NCBI RefSeq assembly: GCF_019930585.1
Contig: NZ_CP082839.1
Span: forward strand, 4,166,001-4,230,000
Length of the DNA stretch: 64,000 nucleotides
From: Sphingomonas nostoxanthinifaciens
GTDB taxonomy: Bacteria > Pseudomonadota > Alphaproteobacteria > Sphingomonadales > Sphingomonadaceae
Direction of reading: 5' to 3'
In this document: piece by piece, positions 47,683-56,613 of the stretch
Position numbering within the stretch: the stretch's first letter is position 1
Layout: each line of letters begins with the position of its first letter
Translations under genes and position numbers: made by a program
The notes under the pieces: model-generated
What the model saw: only the letters and a program-made list of their open reading frames with translations
Databases searched by the model: none
Told to the model about the DNA's origin: nothing

Positions 47683-49146
47683 TCATCCGACCGAGCCCTC
47701 GAGGCTGACCCCCAGCAGCTTCTGCGCCTCGACCGCAAACTCCATCGGCAGCTGCTGCAGCACTTCCTTGGCGAAGCCGTTGACGATCAGCGCCACCGCC
47801 GCTTCCTGATCGAGCCCGCGAGACATGGCGTAGAAGAGCTGATCGTCGCTGATCTTCGAGGTGGTCGCCTCATGCTCGATCTGCGCGGAGGGGTTGCGCA
47901 CCTCGATATAGGGCACGGTGTGCGCGCCGCATGCGCTGCCGAGCAGCAGGCTGTCGCACTGGGTGAAGTTGCGGACATTCTCGGCGGTCGGCCCGACGCG
48001 CACCAGCCCGCGATAGGTATTGTCCGAGCGCCCGGCCGAAATGCCCTTCGACACGATCGTCGAGCGCGATCCCTTGCCGAGATGGATCATCTTCGTCCCG
48101 GTATCGGCCTGCTGGCGGTTGTTGGTGACCGCGACCGAATAGAATTCGCCGACACTGTTCTCGCCCGCCAGCACGCACGACGGATATTTCCACGTGATCG
48201 CGCTGCCGGTCTCGACCTGCGTCCACGACACCTTGCTGTTGCGGCCCTGGCAGAGCGCGCGCTTGGTGACGAAATTGTAGATGCCGCCGCGGCCCTGGGC
48301 ATCGCCCGGATACCAGTTCTGCACGGTCGAATATTTGATCTCGGCATCGTCCAGCGTGACCAGCTCGACCACCGCGGCGTGGAGCTGGTTCTCGTCGCGC
48401 ATCGGCGCGGTGCAGCCCTCGAGATACGAGACGTAGGCGCCCTTGTCCGCGACGATCAACGTGCGCTCGAACTGACCGGTATTGGCGGCGTTGATGCGGA
48501 AATAGGTGCTGAGCTCCATCGGGCAGCGCACGCCTTCGGGCACGTAGACGAAGGTGCCGTCGGAGAAGACCGCCGCGTTGAGTGCCGCGAAATAATTGTC
48601 GTGGATCGGCACGACCTTGCCCAGCCATTTGCGGACGAGATCGGGGAATTCCTTCACCGCCTCGCTGATCGAGCGGAAGATGACGCCGGCGCGATCGAGC
48701 TCGGCGCGGAAGGTCGTCGCGACCGAGACGCTGTCGAACACCGCGTCGACCGCCACCTTGCGCGCGCCCTCGACCCCGGCGAGCACCTTCTGCTCCTCGA
48801 TCGGGATGCCGAGCTTCTCATAGGTACGCCGGATTTCGGGATCGAGTTCGTCGAGGCTGGCGAGCGTCGGCTTCACCTTGGGCGCCGCGTAATAATAAGC
48901 GTCCTGATAGTCGATCGGCGGGATGTCGAGCTTGGCCCAATCCGGCGACTCCATCGTCAGCCAGTGGCGATAGGCCTTCAGCCGCCAGTCGAGCATCCAT
49001 TCGGGCTCGCCCTTCTTGGCGGAGATGAAGCGGACCGTATCCTCGGACAGGCCCTTGGGTGCGAACTCCTGCTCGATGTCGCTGGTGAAGCCCCATTCAT
49101 AGGGCTTCTCGACGGCCGCATAGGCCTCCGCATTCTTCGTCGCCAT
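47683..49146 (-). CDS. sufB: Fe-S cluster assembly protein SufB
   Basis: 487 residues, the scaffold subunit. Seen: KGEPEWMLDWRLKAYRHW, KVVPIHDNYFAALNAAVFSDG, EGCTAPMRDENQLHAAVVEL, HLGKGSRSTIVSKGISAG and the C-terminal NPSAQIEHEATTSKISDDQLFY with the Cys in SACGAHTVPYIEV. The ATG 49146 overlaps the iscR stop by one base. A frame extension upstream is just antisense of iscR. Confidence 0.98.
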   Translation of the reverse strand: MATKNAEAYAAVEKPYEWGFTSDIEQEFAPKGLSEDTVRFISAKKGEPEWMLDWRLKAYRHWLTMESPDWAKLDIPPIDYQDAYYYAAPKVKPTLASLDELDPEIRRTYEKLGIPIEEQKVLAGVEGARKVAVDAVFDSVSVATTFRAELDRAGVIFRSISEAVKEFPDLVRKWLGKVVPIHDNYFAALNAAVFSDGTFVYVPEGVRCPMELSTYFRINAANTGQFERTLIVADKGAYVSYLEGCTAPMRDENQLHAAVVELVTLDDAEIKYSTVQNWYPGDAQGRGGIYNFVTKRALCQGRNSKVSWTQVETGSAITWKYPSCVLAGENSVGEFYSVAVTNNRQQADTGTKMIHLGKGSRSTIVSKGISAGRSDNTYRGLVRVGPTAENVRNFTQCDSLLLGSACGAHTVPYIEVRNPSAQIEHEATTSKISDDQLFYAMSRGLDQEAAVALIVNGFAKEVLQQLPMEFAVEAQKLLGVSLEGSVG

Positions 49147-49571
49147 CAGTTCACCGCCTCGCCGGCAGGGATCGTTCCCGCCAGGCTTTCCAAGGAAACA
49201 TTCGCCAGCGCGCCACGCAGCGCGCCGTTCACCACCGACCAGTGCGGCTTGACCGCGCATTGCCGGTCGAGCGCGCATTCGTGGCGCCCCTCGTCAACGC
49301 ACGCGGTCAGCGCAATCGGCCCCTCCACCGCCTCGACGATGTCGGCGAGCGAGATGCTCGCCGCCGGCCGTGCGAGGTGGAAGCCGCCGCCGGCGCCGCG
49401 TGCCGACACGATCAGCCCCGCCGCCGCCAGCCGCCCGACCAGCTTCTGCACCGTCGGCAACGGCACGCCGGTTTCCTCCGCCAGCGTCGTGGCGTTGGCG
49501 CGCGCCGATCCGCCCCGCGCGGTGGCGGACAGGAGCACGACGGCATAATCGGCGAGGTTTGAAAGGCGCAT
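49146..49571 (-). CDS. iscR: Rrf2-type regulator of the suf operon
   Basis: 141 residues; winged helix of the Rrf2 family (LSNLADYAVVLLSATAR, TLAEETGVPLPTVQKLVGRL). Three cysteines, C91, C99 and C105, with spacing like IscR's cluster ligands. Reads cluster status and represses or activates suf. It is the first gene of the operon and is coupled to sufB. A candidate promoter and repeat lie directly upstream. Confidence 0.93.
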   Translation of the reverse strand: MRLSNLADYAVVLLSATARGGSARANATTLAEETGVPLPTVQKLVGRLAAAGLIVSARGAGGGFHLARPAASISLADIVEAVEGPIALTACVDEGRHECALDRQCAVKPHWSVVNGALRGALANVSLESLAGTIPAGEAVN

Positions 49572-49576
49572 CTGCT

Positions 49577-49628
49577 AATCGGATCGAATTGGTCGGATTG
49601 CACATAGGCCCGGATCGCCGCCCGTCAA
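49577..49628 (-). promoter_or_regulatory. Candidate suf operon promoter and operator
   Basis: On the minus strand TTGACG (49628-49623), 16 nt, then TATGTG (49606-49601) resemble -35 and -10 boxes. Between -10 and the iscR start are two direct ATCCGA repeats 14 nt apart (49577-49599), a plausible site for IscR itself. Matching to a known IscR box is not close. Confidence 0.5.
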
Positions 49629-49695
49629 GCCGCGAACCGGCCGGCCCGCGCAGTTGGGGGATGACGAGTGGGCCGACGCGAGGCCATAGCGGGGC

Positions 49696-50739
49696 ATGGC
49701 GCTCTATCCCCTGCTTCGCCCCCTGCTGTTCCGGATGGATGCCGAGCGCGCGCACCATTTCGCGCTCGCGGCGCTCGCGCGGATGCCCGCGCGCCGACCT
49801 GCCTACGATCCGGGACTCGCCGTGACCGTCGCGGGCATCGACTTTCCCTCGCCGGTGGGCCTCGCCGCCGGGCTCGACAAGGATGCCGCGGCGGCGGACG
49901 CCCTGCTCGGCCTCGGCTTCGGCTCGGTCGAGGTCGGCACGGTCACGCCGCAGCCGCAGGCGGGCAATCCGCGCCCGCGCCTCTTCCGGCTGGAAGCGGA
50001 TGAGGGCATCATCAACCGGATGGGCTTCAACAATCGCGGCCACGCCGCCGCCTTTGCGCGGCTGGCACGACGCGACCGCAGCCTGGGCATCGTCGGCGTC
50101 AATATCGGCGCGAACAAGGATGCGGCCGACCGGATCGCCGATTATGCCGTCGGCGTGCGGACGATGGCGCCGGTCGCCGATTATCTGACGGTCAACATCT
50201 CCTCGCCCAACACGCCGGGGCTGCGCAGCCTGCAGGACGCGCAGGCGCTCGACGCGCTGCTGGAGGCGGTGATGGCGGCGCGGCCGGCGGGCGGCCCGCC
50301 GATCTTCCTGAAGATCGCGCCCGATCTCGCCCCCGCCGACATCGACGCGATCGCGCGCGTGGTGATCGACCGGCGAGTCGATGCGCTCATCATCGGCAAC
50401 ACCACGCTCAGCCGCCCGCCGCTCGCATCGCGCCATCGCGACGAGGCCGGCGGCCTGTCGGGCAAGCCACTGCAGAGCCTTGCCGCCGCACGGCTGCGCG
50501 ACGTGCGCCGCGCGACCGGCGGGGGGGTGCCACTGGTGGCGGTGGGCGGGATCGACAGCGGCGCGGAGGCCTATGCGCGCATCTGCGCGGGGGCGAGCCT
50601 CGTCCAGATCTACTCCGCGATAATTTTTTCGGGTCCATCGCTTCCGCGACGGATCCAAACGGAACTGGCCGCGTTACTGGTTGCGGATGGCCACTCCAGT
50701 ATCCGTTCGGCCATCGGTATCGGCGACCCGTCACCCTAG
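49696..50739 (+). CDS. pyrD: Dihydroorotate dehydrogenase (quinone)
   Basis: 347 residues, class 2. Membrane-associated flavoenzyme of pyrimidine synthesis, passing electrons to ubiquinone. N-terminal helices for quinone binding (YPLLRPLLFRMDAERAHHFALAAL), then GLAAGLDKDAAAADALLGLGFG, NRMGFNNRG, NISSPNTPGLRSLQ (catalytic Ser) and IGNTTLSRP. The C-terminal FMN loops GGIDSG and ASLVQIYSAI are present. The ATG is at 49696, 125 nt from the divergent iscR start. Confidence 0.97.
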   Translation: MALYPLLRPLLFRMDAERAHHFALAALARMPARRPAYDPGLAVTVAGIDFPSPVGLAAGLDKDAAAADALLGLGFGSVEVGTVTPQPQAGNPRPRLFRLEADEGIINRMGFNNRGHAAAFARLARRDRSLGIVGVNIGANKDAADRIADYAVGVRTMAPVADYLTVNISSPNTPGLRSLQDAQALDALLEAVMAARPAGGPPIFLKIAPDLAPADIDAIARVVIDRRVDALIIGNTTLSRPPLASRHRDEAGGLSGKPLQSLAAARLRDVRRATGGGVPLVAVGGIDSGAEAYARICAGASLVQIYSAIIFSGPSLPRRIQTELAALLVADGHSSIRSAIGIGDPSP

Positions 50740-50766
50740 ACGACGGGCGTTTAGGAGAGGATGCCG

Positions 50767-50991
50767 ATGCTGGACGACGGCACGCCGCAATCAGCCGTTC
50801 CCGCGATCGTCAGCGTGCTGGTCTTCCTCGGCGCCAATTACGTGATCGGCTATAATATCGGCGAGGGCACGACCCGCTCGCCCGCTGCCGGCGTCGCGTT
50901 CGCCGCGATCATGCCCTGCCTGACGTTGCTGCTGCTCGCGCTGACCGGCGGCGGCGCGGTACGGCGCGGCGCCATTCCCCGCGACGAATAA
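50767..50991 (+). CDS. Small two-helix membrane protein
   Basis: 74 residues with two hydrophobic stretches (AVPAIVSVLVFLGANYVIGYNI and AGVAFAAIMPCLTLLLLAL) and charged ends. No family known. AGGAGAGG (50752-50760) abuts the ATG at 50761 but sits 6-7 nt from the ATG at 50767, which is thus preferred. The gene is alone between pyrD and ggt. Confidence 0.65.
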   Translation: MLDDGTPQSAVPAIVSVLVFLGANYVIGYNIGEGTTRSPAAGVAFAAIMPCLTLLLLALTGGGAVRRGAIPRDE

Positions 50992-51063
50992 GCGAATTCT
51001 TTCTTCGGCATGGCGGTTGCCGCCACCGCTTGCCGCGCGGCGACGAGGCCTTATGACCGCGGC

Positions 51064-52806
51064 ATGATCCGGCGCCTGCTCTGTCTCGCCGCAGCGTGCG
51101 CGCTCGGCTGTTCCCAGTCCCTCCCCGCACGCGCGCCGCGCACCGAGCCGGGCATGGTCTCTGCCGCCGATCCGCGCGCGGCGGCGGCCGGTGCCGAGAT
51201 CCTGCGCGCCGGCGGCAGCGCGGCCGATGCGGTGATCGCGATGATGCTCGCGCTCAACGTCGTCGAGCCGCAAAGCTCGGGCATCGGCGGCGGCGGCTTC
51301 ATGGTCCACCACGATGCGCGCGCCGGCACGACCGATACGTTCGACGGGCGCGAGATGGCGCCGGCAGCGGCGGACGACCATTGGTTCTATCGCGACGGCC
51401 AGCCGCTGTCGCACGGCGCCGCGATCCCGGGTGGCCGCAGCGTCGGCGTGCCCGGCAATCTGCGGATGATGGCGCTGGCGCATGCCAAGCATGGCCGCCT
51501 GCCGTGGGCGCAATTGTTCCAGCCGGCGATCCGGCTGGCACGCGACGGCTTCGCTGTGACGCCGCGCCTGCATAATTCGCTCGGCCAATATGGCGGCCAT
51601 GTCGACGCCTGGGCGCGCGGCCATTTCTTCGGTCCCGATGGGCAGGCATGGCCGGTCGGCGCGATCCTCAAGGATCCCGAACAGGCCGCCCTGTTCGCGC
51701 GCATCGCCAAGGAAGGCCCCGGCGCCTTCTACACCGGCGCCAATGCCGAGGCGCTGGTGCGCGCGGTCAACGGCGCCGCGCGCAACCCGTCGAAGATGAC
51801 GGCGGCCGACCTGACCGACTATGCCGCGCATGATCGGCCGCCAGTGTGCGGCACCTATCGCATCTATCGCGTCTGCGGGATGGGCTCGCCCTCGGCGGGC
51901 GGCACGACCGTGCTGATGATCCTGAAGCAGCTCGAACGCTTCGACATGGCGAAGCTGGGCAAGGATTCGGCAGTCACGTGGCACCTGCTCGCCGAATCGG
52001 AGCGGCTGGCTTATGCCGATCGCGACGCGTGGATGGGCGATACCGATCATGTGACGGTGCCGACCAAGGGGTTGCTCGATCCCGCCTATCTCGCCAGCCG
52101 CTCGGCGTTGATCGCACCCGAGCGGACGATGGCGAAGGTGACGCCCGGCACCCCGCCGGGCGCGCCCACGCCGCCCCGCGCGGTGCCGATCGACGAGCAT
52201 GGCACCACCGACATGGTCGCGGTTGATCGGCAGGGCGACGTCGCCGAGGTGACCTCGACGATCGAGAGCCCGTTCGGATCGGGGCTGACCGTCGCCGGGC
52301 TGTTCCTCAACAACGAGCTGACCGATTTCGACATCGTGCCCGTGCGCGACGGCGCGCTCGTCCCCAACCGGGTCGGCCCGCACAAACGGCCGCGCAGCTC
52401 GATGTCGCCGACGATCGTCTACGGCCCCGACGGGCGCGTGCGAATCGCGCTCGGCGCGGCGGGCGGCTCGACCATCATCGCGCAGGTGGCGAAGGCGCTG
52501 GTCGCGGTGCTCGACTGGCATATGAGCGCGCAGGACGCGATCGCGCTCGGCCTGCTCTACGCGCCATCGGTGGGCGGGGTGGCCGAGCAGGGCACGCAGC
52601 TCGAGCCGATGATGCCCGCGCTCGCGCAACTGGGCGAGACCTTGCGCGTCGCCCCGCTCGGCCTCAAGGCCAATGCGATCGAACGCGTCGGCGGCCATTG
52701 GCGCGGCGCGGCCGATCCGCGCAGCGAAGGCGTGGCGCTAAGCGAAACCGGCGCGTCCGGCACGATCACCCGCGCCACGCGACTGAAGAACACGCCGCCC
52801 GAATAA
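51064..52806 (+). CDS. ggt: Gamma-glutamyltransferase
   Basis: 580 residues. Exported Ntn-hydrolase that cleaves glutathione and other gamma-glutamyl compounds and cuts itself into two subunits. N-terminal signal with a lipobox-like ALGC (MIRRLLCLAAACALGC), so possibly a lipoprotein. GGT blocks: EPQSSGIGGGGFMVHHD, RSVGVPGNLRMM, the nucleophile region DEHGTTDMVAVDRQGDVAE (Thr of GTT), LNNELTDF and PRSSMSPTIV. The usual TTH is TTD here. Monocistronic between two divergent-sense neighbours on the same strand. Confidence 0.92.
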   Translation: MIRRLLCLAAACALGCSQSLPARAPRTEPGMVSAADPRAAAAGAEILRAGGSAADAVIAMMLALNVVEPQSSGIGGGGFMVHHDARAGTTDTFDGREMAPAAADDHWFYRDGQPLSHGAAIPGGRSVGVPGNLRMMALAHAKHGRLPWAQLFQPAIRLARDGFAVTPRLHNSLGQYGGHVDAWARGHFFGPDGQAWPVGAILKDPEQAALFARIAKEGPGAFYTGANAEALVRAVNGAARNPSKMTAADLTDYAAHDRPPVCGTYRIYRVCGMGSPSAGGTTVLMILKQLERFDMAKLGKDSAVTWHLLAESERLAYADRDAWMGDTDHVTVPTKGLLDPAYLASRSALIAPERTMAKVTPGTPPGAPTPPRAVPIDEHGTTDMVAVDRQGDVAEVTSTIESPFGSGLTVAGLFLNNELTDFDIVPVRDGALVPNRVGPHKRPRSSMSPTIVYGPDGRVRIALGAAGGSTIIAQVAKALVAVLDWHMSAQDAIALGLLYAPSVGGVAEQGTQLEPMMPALAQLGETLRVAPLGLKANAIERVGGHWRGAADPRSEGVALSETGASGTITRATRLKNTPPE

Positions 52807-52828
52807 GAGGCGGCGGGCAGGAGACCCG

Positions 52829-54571
52829 ATGCTCGATCTCGACACGATGCCGAACCTCGTCGCCTTGTTCTTCCGGCAGGCGGCGGACCAGGGCGATGCG
52901 CCCTTCCTGTGGGCGAAGGATGCCGACCGCTGGCAGCCGCTGAGCTGGCGCGAGAGCGCGATCCGTGTCGCGAAATTGGCCGAGGCGTTGCGCGCGCTGG
53001 GGCTGGAGCGCGGCGACCGGGTGATGCTGGTGGCGGAGAACCGCCCCGAATGGGCGATCGCCGATCTCGCGATCATGGCAGCGGGTGGCATCACCGTGCC
53101 GGCCTATACCAGCAACACCGTGGCCGATCATGTCCACGTCGCCGAGAATAGCGGCGCGCGCGCGGCGATCGTCTCCACCGCAAAGCTCGCGAAGCCGCTG
53201 CTGCAGGCGCTGGCGCGCTCCTCGACCTGCGACATCGCGATCACGATCGAGCCGGGCCCACGCGAGCGGATCGGCGCGCTGCGGCTGTACGAGTGGCAAG
53301 CGCTGCTCGATGCGCAGCCGGGCGACGTCGCCGCCTGTGCTGCAGGGGCGGGCTTCGCGCGGAGCGACACCGCCTGCATCATCTATACGAGCGGCACCGG
53401 CGGCTCTCCGCGCGGCGTGCCGCAGCATCACGGCGCGATCCTGCGCAACGTCGCCGGCTGCCGCCAGATCATCCTCGACGATTTCGCGCATGGCGACGAG
53501 GTGTTCCTGAGCCTGCTGCCGCTGAGCCACGCCTACGAGCATTCGGGCGGGTTGCACCTGCCGATCGCGCTGGGCGCGCAGATCTATTATGCCGAGAGCA
53601 TCGACCGGCTCGCCGCCAATATCGAGGAGGTGCGGCCGACGATCATGATCGTTGTGCCGCGCCTGTTCGAGTTGCTGCGCGCGCGCATTCTGAAACAGAT
53701 CGAGAAGCAGGGCGGCCTCGCCCAGCGCCTGCTGGAGCGCGCGCTGGCGCTGGGCCGCAAGGAACGGCGCGGGATCGCGGATCGTCCGCTCGACCTGCTG
53801 CTCGACCTGACCATCCGGCGCAAGATCCGCGCGCGCTTCGGCGGGCGGCTGAAGGCGCTCGTCTCGGGCGGCGCGCCGCTCAATCCCGAGGTCGGCGGCT
53901 TCTTCGACGCGCTGGGGCTGACCCTGCTGCAGGGCTATGGCCAGACCGAGGCGGGGCCGGTCATTTCGTGCAACCGCCCGCGCGCGGGCATCCGGCTCGA
54001 CACGGTCGGGCCGCCGCTCGACGGCGTCACCGTGCGCATCGCGCCCGATGGCGAGATCCTCGTCCAGGGCGAGAATGTGATGCACGGCTATTGGCGCAAC
54101 GATGCCGAGACCGCGCGCGTGCTGGTCGACGGCTGGCTGCACACCGGCGACGTCGGCCATGTCGACGATGCCGGTCGCATCGTCATCACCGATCGCAAGA
54201 AGGATCTGATCGTCAACGACAAGGGCGACAATGTCTCGCCGCAGCGGGTCGAGGGCATGCTGACGATCGAGCCCGAGATCGCGCAGGCGATGGTGGCGGG
54301 CGACCGCCGGCCCTATCTGGTCGGGCTGGTGGTGCCCGATGCCGAATGGCGCGCGACGCTGCCGCCGGGGGCCGATCCCGCGCGCCTGCTGATGGCGGCG
54401 GTCGACCGCGTGAACGCCGGCCTGTCGACCACCGAGCGGGTGCGGCGCATCCTGGTGGCCGACGAACCCTTCGCGATCGAGAATGGCGAGCTGACGCCGT
54501 CACTGAAGGTGCGGCGCCACGTGCTGCGCGCCCGCTACGGCGCGCGCCTCGACGCGCTCTACGCGCGCTGA
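52829..54571 (+). CDS. AMP-binding long-chain acyl-CoA synthetase-like protein
   Basis: 580-residue adenylate-forming enzyme. Domains: large N-terminal (about 1-455) and small C-terminal. Seen: YTSGTGGSPRGVPQHHGA (ATP loop), LLPLSHAYEHSGG, LVSGGAPLNPEVGGFF, GYGQTEAGPVISCN, GWLHTGDVGHVDDAGR and the catalytic Lys region LTPSLKVRRHVL. In the ATP loop the usual T-x-G-x-P-K reads G-G-S-P-R, so the conserved Lys is Arg. Probably activates fatty acids. AGGAG lies 5 nt before the ATG; ggt ends 22 nt upstream. Confidence 0.85.
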   Translation: MLDLDTMPNLVALFFRQAADQGDAPFLWAKDADRWQPLSWRESAIRVAKLAEALRALGLERGDRVMLVAENRPEWAIADLAIMAAGGITVPAYTSNTVADHVHVAENSGARAAIVSTAKLAKPLLQALARSSTCDIAITIEPGPRERIGALRLYEWQALLDAQPGDVAACAAGAGFARSDTACIIYTSGTGGSPRGVPQHHGAILRNVAGCRQIILDDFAHGDEVFLSLLPLSHAYEHSGGLHLPIALGAQIYYAESIDRLAANIEEVRPTIMIVVPRLFELLRARILKQIEKQGGLAQRLLERALALGRKERRGIADRPLDLLLDLTIRRKIRARFGGRLKALVSGGAPLNPEVGGFFDALGLTLLQGYGQTEAGPVISCNRPRAGIRLDTVGPPLDGVTVRIAPDGEILVQGENVMHGYWRNDAETARVLVDGWLHTGDVGHVDDAGRIVITDRKKDLIVNDKGDNVSPQRVEGMLTIEPEIAQAMVAGDRRPYLVGLVVPDAEWRATLPPGADPARLLMAAVDRVNAGLSTTERVRRILVADEPFAIENGELTPSLKVRRHVLRARYGARLDALYAR

Positions 54572-54573
54572 GC

Positions 54574-54942
54574 CTATTTGCGGTAGGGCGTAAAGCCGTC
54601 GAAGGTGCAGAAGCCGAAGCCGCTGCTGGCGCCCGCCTGCACCACCCGCGCCGGATCGTTGGCGCAAAGCTGGCCATTGTTCATCGTCGTGATGACGGTG
54701 CGGTCGGCGCGCAGCTGCGAACAGCCGCCCTTGAAGCTGCCGTCATAGGTCGTGCGGCCGCGCCAATAGACCATCGCCCGCCCGTCGATGATGCGCGGTT
54801 GCGCGGTAAGATCGGGCATGATGCAGCGCCGCGGCGCCTCGGCATGCTTGCCGGCGAGCAGTTTCTGCAGCGCTGCGTCGGGGGTCGCGGCCATGACCGG
54901 GGCGGCCAGCACGGCGAGCCCGAGCGCGACGGCGCGGATCAT
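54574..54942 (-). CDS. Small secreted protein, family A (four cysteines, downstream copy)
   Basis: 122 residues; signal peptide about 1-19 (MIRAVALGLAVLAAPVMAA). Cysteines C40, C74, C93 and C112 in RRCI, GGCSQL, GQLCAND and GFCTFDGFTPY. The IDGRAMVYWRGRTTY block and terminal F-PY-K match the gene upstream and that at 20281. The ATG overlaps the upstream stop as ATGA: a tandem duplicate. Function unknown, probably periplasmic. Confidence 0.78.
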   Translation of the reverse strand: MIRAVALGLAVLAAPVMAATPDAALQKLLAGKHAEAPRRCIMPDLTAQPRIIDGRAMVYWRGRTTYDGSFKGGCSQLRADRTVITTMNNGQLCANDPARVVQAGASSGFGFCTFDGFTPYRK

Positions 54943-55331
54943 TTCGCCTTTACCTTCGAATAGGGCACGAACGCATCGAACGCGCACGATCCCTTGGGCA
55001 GCGAGGGCGGCGAGCTCGTCTGGATATCCGCAATGTCGCCGCGACAAAGCTGGCCGGTCGGCTGGCGCGTGATGATGATCGAATCGCTGGTGAGCTGCGG
55101 GCAGCCGCGATCGAAGCGGTTGAGATAGGCGGTCGCCCCACTTTCATAGACGATGCCGACGCCGTCGATCGTGGTCGAGTTGGTCGTCGGATTAATGTTG
55201 ATGCACTGGACCGGCGCGCCCGGCTGGCGATCGCCGATCACGCGCGCGAGCCGCGCCTCCGGATCGTGGCGGCCGGCGGCGAAAGCGGGGGCCGCCAGCG
55301 GCAGCAGGGTCAAGGCGATCAGCGCGCGCAT
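54939..55331 (-). CDS. Small secreted protein, family A (four cysteines, upstream copy)
   Basis: 130 residues; signal peptide about 1-19 (MRALIALTLLPLAAPAFAA). Cysteines C43, C77, C96 and C116. Blocks shared with 20281-20688: VIGDRQPGAPVQCI, IDGVGIVY, ATAYLNR, GQLC and FVPYSK. AAGGAGAGAG before the ATG at 55331 is a good ribosome site. It leads the two-gene operon. Confidence 0.8.
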   Translation of the reverse strand: MRALIALTLLPLAAPAFAAGRHDPEARLARVIGDRQPGAPVQCININPTTNSTTIDGVGIVYESGATAYLNRFDRGCPQLTSDSIIITRQPTGQLCRGDIADIQTSSPPSLPKGSCAFDAFVPYSKVKAK

Positions 55332-55400
55332 CTTGCTCTCTCCTTTTCCACCGAAACGCATAAGCCGGTCCGGCGGATGCGCATCATAGCCCGAGAGCGC

Positions 55401-56123
55401 CTAGAACGCATCCTTGGCGGCGCGGCGGCGGCCGAGTTCCTCGGCGCTGCCGGCGCGCATGAAGGGATTGGTCGCGCGCTCGTCGGCAATCGTGGTGGGC
55501 ACGGTCGCCTCGCCGCGCGAGCGCGCCGCCTCGACCGCCGCCAACCGCGCGGCGACCGCCCGATTGTCGGGCTCGGCGACGATGGCGAAGCGCGCGTTCG
55601 ACAGCGTATATTCGTGCGCGCAATAGACCAGCGTTTCCGGCGGGAGCGCCGCCAGCCGCTGCATGTTGGCCCACATCTGCGCCGCCGTGCCCTCGAACAG
55701 CCGGCCGCAGCCCATCGCGAACAGGGTGTCGCCGACGAAGGCGATCCCCGCCGCGGGCAGGTGATAAGCGATGTGGCCCGCCGTATGCGCCGGCACCGCC
55801 AGCACCTGCGCCGCGATCGCGCCGAGTTGCGCCGTGTCGCCCTCGTCGACCAGCACGTCGAGCGTCGGGATCTTGTCGGCTTCGGCCGCCGGCCCGGTGA
55901 TCGTGCAGCCGGTCGCCGCCTTGATCGCGGCATTGCCGCCGGTGTGATCGCCGTGCCAGTGCGTGTTCCAGATCTGGTCGATCGTCCAGCCGCGGCGCGC
56001 CGCTTCGTCCAGCACCGGCTGCGCCTCGGCCGGGTCGATCACCACCGTCGCGCCGCTGGCGTCATCATGCGCCATCCAGATGTAATTGTCCTGCAGCGCG
56101 GCGATGCGGACGACCTCGATCAT
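55401..56123 (-). CDS. gloB: Hydroxyacylglutathione hydrolase (glyoxalase II)
   Basis: 240-residue metallo-beta-lactamase-fold enzyme. Hydrolyses S-lactoylglutathione to lactate. Binuclear metal motif NTHWHGDHTGGN, further ligands in PAHTAGHIAYHL and FVGDTLFAMGCGRLFEG, and the C-terminal glutathione-binding YCAHEYTLSNARFA. It follows gloA by 4 nt, so both steps of methylglyoxal removal are cotranscribed. Confidence 0.96.
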   Translation of the reverse strand: MIEVVRIAALQDNYIWMAHDDASGATVVIDPAEAQPVLDEAARRGWTIDQIWNTHWHGDHTGGNAAIKAATGCTITGPAAEADKIPTLDVLVDEGDTAQLGAIAAQVLAVPAHTAGHIAYHLPAAGIAFVGDTLFAMGCGRLFEGTAAQMWANMQRLAALPPETLVYCAHEYTLSNARFAIVAEPDNRAVAARLAAVEAARSRGEATVPTTIADERATNPFMRAGSAEELGRRRAAKDAF

Positions 56124-56127
56124 CGCG

Positions 56128-56541
56128 TCACCAGCTGCCGGTGTTGGGCATCGACAGCCACGGCTCGGCGGGCTCCAGCCGGCCCGCCTGCAGTAGCTCG
56201 ATCGAGATGCCGTCGGGCGTGCGCACGAACGCCATGTGGCCGTCGCGCGGCGGGCGATTGATCGTCACGCCGGCATCCATCAGCGTCCGGCAGACGGCGT
56301 AGATGTCGTCGACCTGATAGGCGATGTGGCCGAAATTGCGGCCGCCGGTATAGCCGGTCTCGTCCCAATTGTGCGTGAGCTCGACCTGCGCATCCTCGTC
56401 GCCCGGCGCGGCGAGGTAGATGAGCGTGAAGCGCCCGGACTCGCTCTCCATCCGCTTGACCTCGCGCAAGCCCAGCAGGCCGAGGAAGCGGATCGTCGCG
56501 TCGGGATCCGACACGCGGATCATGGTGTGGAGATATTTCAT
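56128..56541 (-). CDS. gloA: Lactoylglutathione lyase (glyoxalase I)
   Basis: 137 residues. Vicinal oxygen chelate fold. Converts the methylglyoxal-glutathione hemithioacetal to S-lactoylglutathione. Starts YLHTMIRVSDPDATIRFLG; metal ligands are the first His, the Glu in AQVELTHNW, the His in NFGHIAYQV and the Glu in GISIELLQ. Directly before gloB. Confidence 0.95.
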   Translation of the reverse strand: MKYLHTMIRVSDPDATIRFLGLLGLREVKRMESESGRFTLIYLAAPGDEDAQVELTHNWDETGYTGGRNFGHIAYQVDDIYAVCRTLMDAGVTINRPPRDGHMAFVRTPDGISIELLQAGRLEPAEPWLSMPNTGSW

Positions 56542-56613
56542 GCGGCGGTCTTTAGGCGTGCCGTCAGCGTGCCGCCAGCGGTTCGCAATGGGAATGAGCG
56601 GCGGCGCATGTCC

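Noticed and set aside
50791..54160. Two long minus-strand frames (635 and 464 codons)
   Set aside because: They mirror ggt and the acyl-CoA-synthetase-like gene, which have clear motifs.
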